From Climacium dendroides (taxonomy: Eukaryota; Streptophyta; Bryopsida; Hypnales; Climaciaceae): a stretch of DNA of 64,000 bases. Positions 59,041-64,000 of the stretch are shown here, piece after piece (positions within the stretch are counted from its first letter, which is position 1; every line of letters starts with the position of its first letter). Below the pieces are notes generated by a model. That model saw nothing but the letters and a program-made list of their open reading frames with translations. It did no database searches and was not told the DNA's origin. The DNA is taken from NCBI GenBank assembly GCA_950106755.1, contig OX467083.1, positions 32,607,029 to 32,671,028 of the forward strand. Direction: 5' to 3'. The translations under genes were made by a program, and so were the position numbers.

Positions 59041-61779
59041 AACAACAAATAACAACAAACAAGAAGTAAATAGTAGAAAGCACTAAAGAAAAAGTAAATT
59101 GCTACATTCAAGAGATAAGGTTGGAAGTAGACTTGAACCTTCATTTACAAGCAAGAGGAACAAATGAGAGGAAGTTGATGAACAAGAAGCAAGAAGGAAA
59201 CAAAAACAAGAAGAAGAAAGAAGCAAAGAGGAGGCAAAAGCAAGAAGAAAATACGAAAGAAGATGAAGCTTGAAGAAGAAGGCAAAAATAGGAGGAAAAT
59301 ATAAGAAGAGATGAATCTTGAAGAAAAAGGCAGCAGCAACTACAATGTGTGTTTGACAGCTGCAATTACAATATGCCACATGTCAACCTACATAGAAATA
59401 GAAAGGCGGCTGACCTAAAATGTGGCGGCTGACCTAAAATCTAAGACCTCCATTTACTATCAAGATACAATCTTATCCATCCATTTAAAGTCTAAACTAT
59501 TCATTTTCAAATTGCCCATCTGATTCCACCATTTCAACCGTCCATTTGATCCATCCATCATTCCATCTAAGCCATCCATTTGATCCATCCATCATTCTAT
59601 CTAAGCCATCCATTTGATCCATCCATCATTCCATTTAAGCCGTCCATCTGATCCATTCATCTAAGCTGTCCATTTGAAAAGTAGTTTCTGACTTAAAAAT
59701 GACTACAATGCAATTAGCATTTTATAAAGAAGCAAATAATAAATTTAATAAGTTCAATTTCCATGGTGTTCTATTGTCAGTCATTTTTCAGTTTTACTGT
59801 AGTCATATATTGTGCTCATTTTATGACAGCACAACTCAAATATGACTCAACGAAAACTGCATCAGCAATAAGGCCACAGAATACAGACTGAATTGTGGAT
59901 GACACTAGTTCTGGTCGTTTGTTTCATCTGGTCGCCATCCACTGCTCTGGAAAATCACTACTAAATGACTACTGATTGTGATAGGTCAGCTTTGGCACCA
60001 TTTCCATGACTGTCAGTCATTTTTCAGTAGCCTTTTAGTAACCAGTCATTTTTTGATTGGTTACATTTGACCCTGTTTTCTACTAGTGATTGGATGCGTT
60101 CCCTTCACTGCTTCGTTCCTTAAAGAACCACACATAGAAGGTTTAGGGCCTTGAAATTCTTTGTATGCAACGTATATTACAAAACAAAAATGTTGTCATT
60201 ACAAAGCAAAACTTACTTACTAGGTTTAACGGTGCGTGTGAACACCATTGGTTCGACGTGTACGGCATCAAGATCAAGGGCTGCAATAGCTTCCACTGGA
60301 GCTTGAGTCACTCCTTCTACTGGAGTGGCTTTCTTCATCGGCTTCAGAACAATGTTGAAGATATCGGTGTCCTTCTCCAAGGCCACAATATGGTGGCCCG
60401 TCCCACGACAAGCCATAATGGATGCCCCTGCAATAGAAGCATGTGGTGATCAATGTTTAAGTACATCTTTACAAGAATAAACAATTCATTTTAGAACTCT
60501 TTCTTGAAACTGAGTAGTATTATACCTGTAGCAGCGGTACAGTCGAGAACTATATCATCTTCATCAGTACAACCTTCGATGAAAAACTGTAGGAACCTCA
60601 CATCTTTCTCTCGGAGTCCACGCTAAGGCGCTTTGGTTTCCTTGTTTACCATCATGGTCTCCTCAGTAATGTAATTGATGACCATGTCTTTCTTCTGGAG
60701 GTTCCACTTTGCTTTGGTCATGGTTGTGGTCTGCCTAAATTGGAAAAGTGATGCCACTTTTCCACCCACGTCCTTTATGAAAAGAGTGACTCCGAACTTC
60801 ACGGTTTGCATCAAAAAATTAATTATTAAAGAGGGGAATGCCATTGACAATCACACCATATATCAAACCAAGAATCACATCTAAAAGAAAACCTAAAATC
60901 ACATGAAAAATAAAATAGAGAACTCACTGTTTCGCCAAGGTTTATTCCCGACGCGAGGTCCAATTGGTTGAATGCCAACCACTCTTTCTTCATCTTCAAG
61001 TTCTTGAAAATTTTCATCAACCCTGCAAACATACTTCGAGACTGAACGCTGTAGGAATGAAACACCAGGAGACAACCGTTGTCTTGTAAATACTCCTCGG
61101 CAAATTGGAATGCATTTTGCATTCCAGCATATGCTGGGTCCGCGTTCCACGAGGGAATGCGCTTCTCTGAGACAAGAGGCACAGGCAGGTTCTCTTGGCA
61201 ATCGAAGATGATTAGATCCACCAAAGGATCTCTGGTGACCCTGCCGTCGAATGAGCGCGGTTTCCCTGCATTCACCTGCGACGAAGAAGTTTACCATGTC
61301 ACAAGAGGATTGAACAAGAAACAAAAAATTTATGTAGAAATTGAAAGAGAGGAAAATTCAAATACATTTGAAGGTTTACGATACCTTTTGAATGAAGTCC
61401 ACACTAGTAGAAAAGGGGCTATCAATGACTGTTGTCTATGACTGCATAACCAGTCATTTCGGACACTTATGACGACAGTATGACTGAAAGTAGATTTTGG
61501 GCTTAGAGTCATAGAGGACGAGTGATTACGGACCAGACAATCATTTAGGACTAGCTCATTCTTTTTCATCCTTGCTGATGTGGAACTTCATTCGGATGTG
61601 ATAATATGGGACAATTGATGTGGTTTGTACACGTGGAGGTTTATTATTGGCTGATTCAGGAATGACCCATTTAATTAACATGGAAGATTTCAGATCATAT
61701 TAGTCATTTTGTAGTAATGGTTTTGGCTAAAACTATCAAACTTTAGTCATTTTTTAATTGAATTGAGTCATTTTTGAGC

Positions 61780-61945
61780 TGCATCAATTATATATGAGTC
61801 ATATGATAGTCATTTTTGAGTTGCGTCAATCATATATGAATCATATGATAGTCGTTTTTGAGTTGTGCTAGTCATATTTGAGTCATATGATAGTTGTTTT
61901 TGAATTGTGTCAATCATATATGAGTCATATGATAGTCATTGGTGA
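61780..61945. repeat. 42-bp tandem array inside the second CACTA element
   Basis: CATATGATAGTC-type words at 61800, 61842, 61884 and 61925; each unit reads about GAGTTGNGTCAATCATATAT followed by GAGTCATATGATAGTC. Confidence 0.88.
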
Positions 61946-62039
61946 TGATGTGGTAGTCATTGTTTTGACATTTTTGGTCCATTGAAAATTGCAGCCCACT
62001 ACCAACTAAAAACATCCAACAACAAAACCACAAATCAAA

Positions 62040-62360
62040 CCACAAATCAACAAAACACCAAAATAGAAAATGAACAAATCAGCACAACAGCAATTAAAGC
62101 AACAAAACAGTAAAACAACAAAACAACACAACAGCACAACAGCACAACAGCAAAACAACAAAACAGCAAAACAACAAAATAGCAAAACAGCACAACACCA
62201 AAACAGCACAACAACAAAACAACACAACGGCAAAACAACAAAACAACAAAACAACACAACACCAAAACAACACAACATCAAAACAACATCAATACAAAAC
62301 AATAACACAAAACAACAACACTACAAAACAACACAACAATAAAACAACAAAACAATACAA
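62040..62360. repeat. CAAAACAA/CACAACAG low-complexity tract
   Basis: Over 300 bases of A and C with rare G/T, built of AACA and AGCA words. It produces spurious Cys/Phe/Leu frames on the minus strand and Gln/Asn/Lys/Thr frames on the plus strand. Confidence 0.92.
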
Positions 62361-63072
62361 CAAAAAGAAGATTGTAAACTAAAGACTTACTTAGGAAAAT
62401 TGGAGTAAAAACAAGAAGAGAATATGAGAAGGTGTTCATCAACAAGGAGGAAGAAGAAGAAGAAGATGCACTTAAGTAGGCAGCGGCTAACCTAACCCTA
62501 ACTGTAAATGAGAGATGAAATCTCCATCGTTCATCTTTAGCAATTGCAGCTACAATCTACAGATGCCACGTCACAATGTATTATTAAACTAAATAATGAC
62601 TGAACAGTGACTGAACAATGCTTAGTCAATGACCAATCAATGACTTCTCTATAACTGCCCTAATCAATTACTAATCAATGACTAAAAAATGAGATGCAAT
62701 TACAACATACCACATGTCAGCCACCATAGAAGTAGAAAGGCGACTCACCTAAAATCTGAGCCATCCACTAGTTGTAAAGATACAATTTGAGTGATCTATT
62801 TATTGTCCAAATACAATCTGACCCGTCCATTAATTTGTCCCCAAAATGCAATTTTCACCCATCCATCCATCTAAATCGCTCAAAAAAGAAGCAATTTGAT
62901 TTGACCATCGAATCTGAATTATTCATCTGAATTTGCTCTCTAATCCATCCATCCAAGCCGTCCATCTGGTTGGAGTGCACTTACAATTTGTGACTTAAAA
63001 ATGACTACAATGCAACTAGACCTTTATAGAGAAGCAAACAATAAATTTAAGTTCAATTTTCACGATGTCCCA

Positions 63073-64000
63073 TTAACCCCTCATTGCCAAAGCCCAAACA
63101 TTTCTAAAAGCTTCCTTGCTTTACAAGTGCTATAAGTCTATTAAATTTCATTGAGGTATGAAAATCTCAACCATACAATCTTGTAGTGTGCGTGTTGAAG
63201 ATGATGTCAACCAAATTTAAAGTTATTTGACTGTATAGATTGCAAAATTATAATGTATTAGTGTTGAAAAAAGATGCTGAAATTTTCCTAGAAACACATT
63301 TGGAGGTGAATTTCAACTTCTAAATCTACTCAAATGAAAAAACTTTAAACTAAAAAGTGATTCAAAGCCAGTAAACAAACACATTGGTGAAAGGGAATAT
63401 CATTCAATTGACTCTTTGTATCTGCAAAATTGTTTTGAAATGTCAAATAAGAAAAAAAAAAGTTGCAGAAAACACATCTATGCCTGAACCTCCCTCTACT
63501 AAAATGCTTCTTAGTCAATCATAACTTTTTGGATTGATATGAAATTTTAACCACACAAAAAAGACTAGTATGCGCAACTTTTCCAAAAACAATTATTGGA
63601 ATTGGACACTGTATGAAGAAGAAATAAGCTGTTGAAGTTCACTGTATTCCAAAAATGTCTGGATTTTGAACTTCGAATTGCTCCCAAACATTCAAAACAA
63701 CTTGGATTGACATGAAATTTTTACCACAATAACAAGACTTTAATTAGAACATAACCCAACAATTTTTATTGAAAACGTACATTGGATGAAGAAGATACAA
63801 GCCCTTGAAGTTACAGCCATCAAAATGCAATATGGTGAACTCAAATTGAACCTGTGAACTTCGATTGGCTTCCAAAAAGTCTGTACATCTTAGATTGATC
63901 TGAAAATTTTACCACACAGACTAGGCTAGTACGCGCAACTTTTCCAACAAGTTTTATTGAATTTGAACATTGGACGCAAAAGTTACAGCACTTTGAATTG
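63073..64000. mobile_element. TTAA-flanked element inserted in the second CACTA element (right end outside)
   Basis: TTAACCCCTCATTGCC at 63073 has the family start. The last 85 bases match 9790-9880, where the family right end GGTTTAGGGTTAA follows about 45 bp later, so the end should lie just past the window. The interior has three ~180-bp repeats beginning GGATTGA.ATGAAATTTT at about 63530, 63700 and 63890. Confidence 0.7.

Larger units (their letters stand above)
58050..60088. mobile_element. Non-autonomous CACTA element, 2039 bp, ATT target duplication
   Basis: Left CACTAGTAGAAAACAGG and right CCTGTTTTCTACTAGTG are perfect 17-bp complements, with ATT at 58047-58049 and 60089-60091. Subterminal TGACT/AGTCATT words recur in both orientations near each end, as CACTA transposases require. 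The interior is tandem repeats and purine-rich sequence without transposase. It lies in the last exon of the methyltransferase-like gene. Confidence 0.93.
57815..61401 (-). pseudogene. Methyltransferase-like gene broken by two CACTA insertions and a stop codon
   Basis: Exons readable in phase: 61401-61385 (5' part lost), 61275-60928, 60796-60526, 60427-60221, and a last exon of 60158-60089 continuing at 58046-57815 after the inserted element. Motifs: VDLIIFDCQENLPVP, then DDIVLDCTAATG-ASIMACRGTGHHIVALEKD. These resemble the order seen in N4/N6 DNA methyltransferases, where the catalytic DPPY block precedes a DxFxGxGTT-type SAM-binding block and an ExD motif. Here the first block reads DCQE instead of DPPY and the glycine motif is altered, so the fold is likely but activity doubtful. 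An in-frame TAG at 60623-60625 interrupts exon 3. The tail is acidic (SEGEETPESSSS). Splice phases on both sides of the insertion agree, showing one former gene. The function is unknown to me. Confidence 0.75.
61402..63072. mobile_element. Second CACTA element, left part, interrupted at right
   Basis: It starts CACTAGTAGAAAAGGGGCTA and follows the 58050 element closely for about 150 bp (TATCAATGACTG, CATAACCAGTCATTT). It matches that element again near its 3' side (CTTAAAAATGACTACAATGC near 62993). The interior differs. The right terminus is missing because a TTAA-flanked element starts at 63073. It removes the 5' part of the methyltransferase-like gene from view. Confidence 0.85.

Noticed and set aside
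58855..59052. Plus-strand frame of LPEL repeats
   Set aside because: A consequence of the 9-bp array.
62006..62308. Minus-strand frame rich in Cys, Phe, Val and Leu, membrane-protein-like
   Set aside because: It is the complement of a CAAAACAA/CACAACAG low-complexity tract inside a CACTA element; no start context or homology.
1..64000. tRNA, rRNA or snRNA genes
   Set aside because: No convincing cloverleaf boxes or rRNA-like stretches noticed by eye; a covariance search was not possible.

Overview
This is a stretch of nuclear DNA from a land plant. It is very AT-rich outside genes. It carries four intact, intron-containing genes with canonical GT/AG splice sites and one ruined gene, set in long gene-poor blocks made mostly of DNA-transposon debris. 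The plant assignment rests on a plastid-type phosphoglycerate kinase with a transit peptide, a DYW-type PPR protein, a plant-type MATE transporter and AAACCCTA telo-boxes. A seed-free plant (moss, other bryophyte, lycophyte) is my guess from the small gene structures and the transposon mix. The sequence does not prove it.

Layout. 1-1047: N-terminal part of a Helitron Rep/helicase ORF (minus), cut by the window edge. 1430-2999: a 141-170 bp tandem array and a cluster of 43-bp hairpins. 3-14 kb: no intact gene, but a TTAA-flanked inverted-repeat element, a small CACTA MITE with a TAT duplication, a TA-flanked MITE and a large foldback. 14120-18951 (plus): MATE transporter, 8 exons, two related MITEs in its introns. 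22100-24680 (minus): DYW-class PPR protein, 2 exons. 25-32 kb: gene-free, two copies of one TTAA-flanked family, one carrying a nested insertion. 32441-35968 (minus): chloroplast phosphoglycerate kinase, 6 exons. 36-42 kb: gene-free, nested TTAA- and TA-flanked elements. 42799-46151 (minus): mitochondrial pyruvate dehydrogenase E1 alpha, 8 exons. 46-57.8 kb: gene-free, with ~820-bp long inverted repeats and a CCCCAAA foldback. 57815-61401 (minus): a methyltransferase-like gene broken by a nonsense codon, a 2-kb CACTA element inside its last exon, and a second CACTA element that removes its 5' part. That second element is itself interrupted by a TTAA-flanked element running off the right edge.

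The four intact genes are unrelated housekeeping or transport genes (carbon metabolism in plastid and mitochondrion, organelle RNA processing, membrane export) and form no operon or evident cluster. The main novelty lies in the transposable elements: several MITE families whose termini, target duplications, nesting order and one related empty site can be read directly, including a multi-family group with CCCCTNAAGG-type termini always flanked by TTAA. All exon boundaries were placed by eye from reading frame, splice signals and family knowledge. No alignment or expression data were available.
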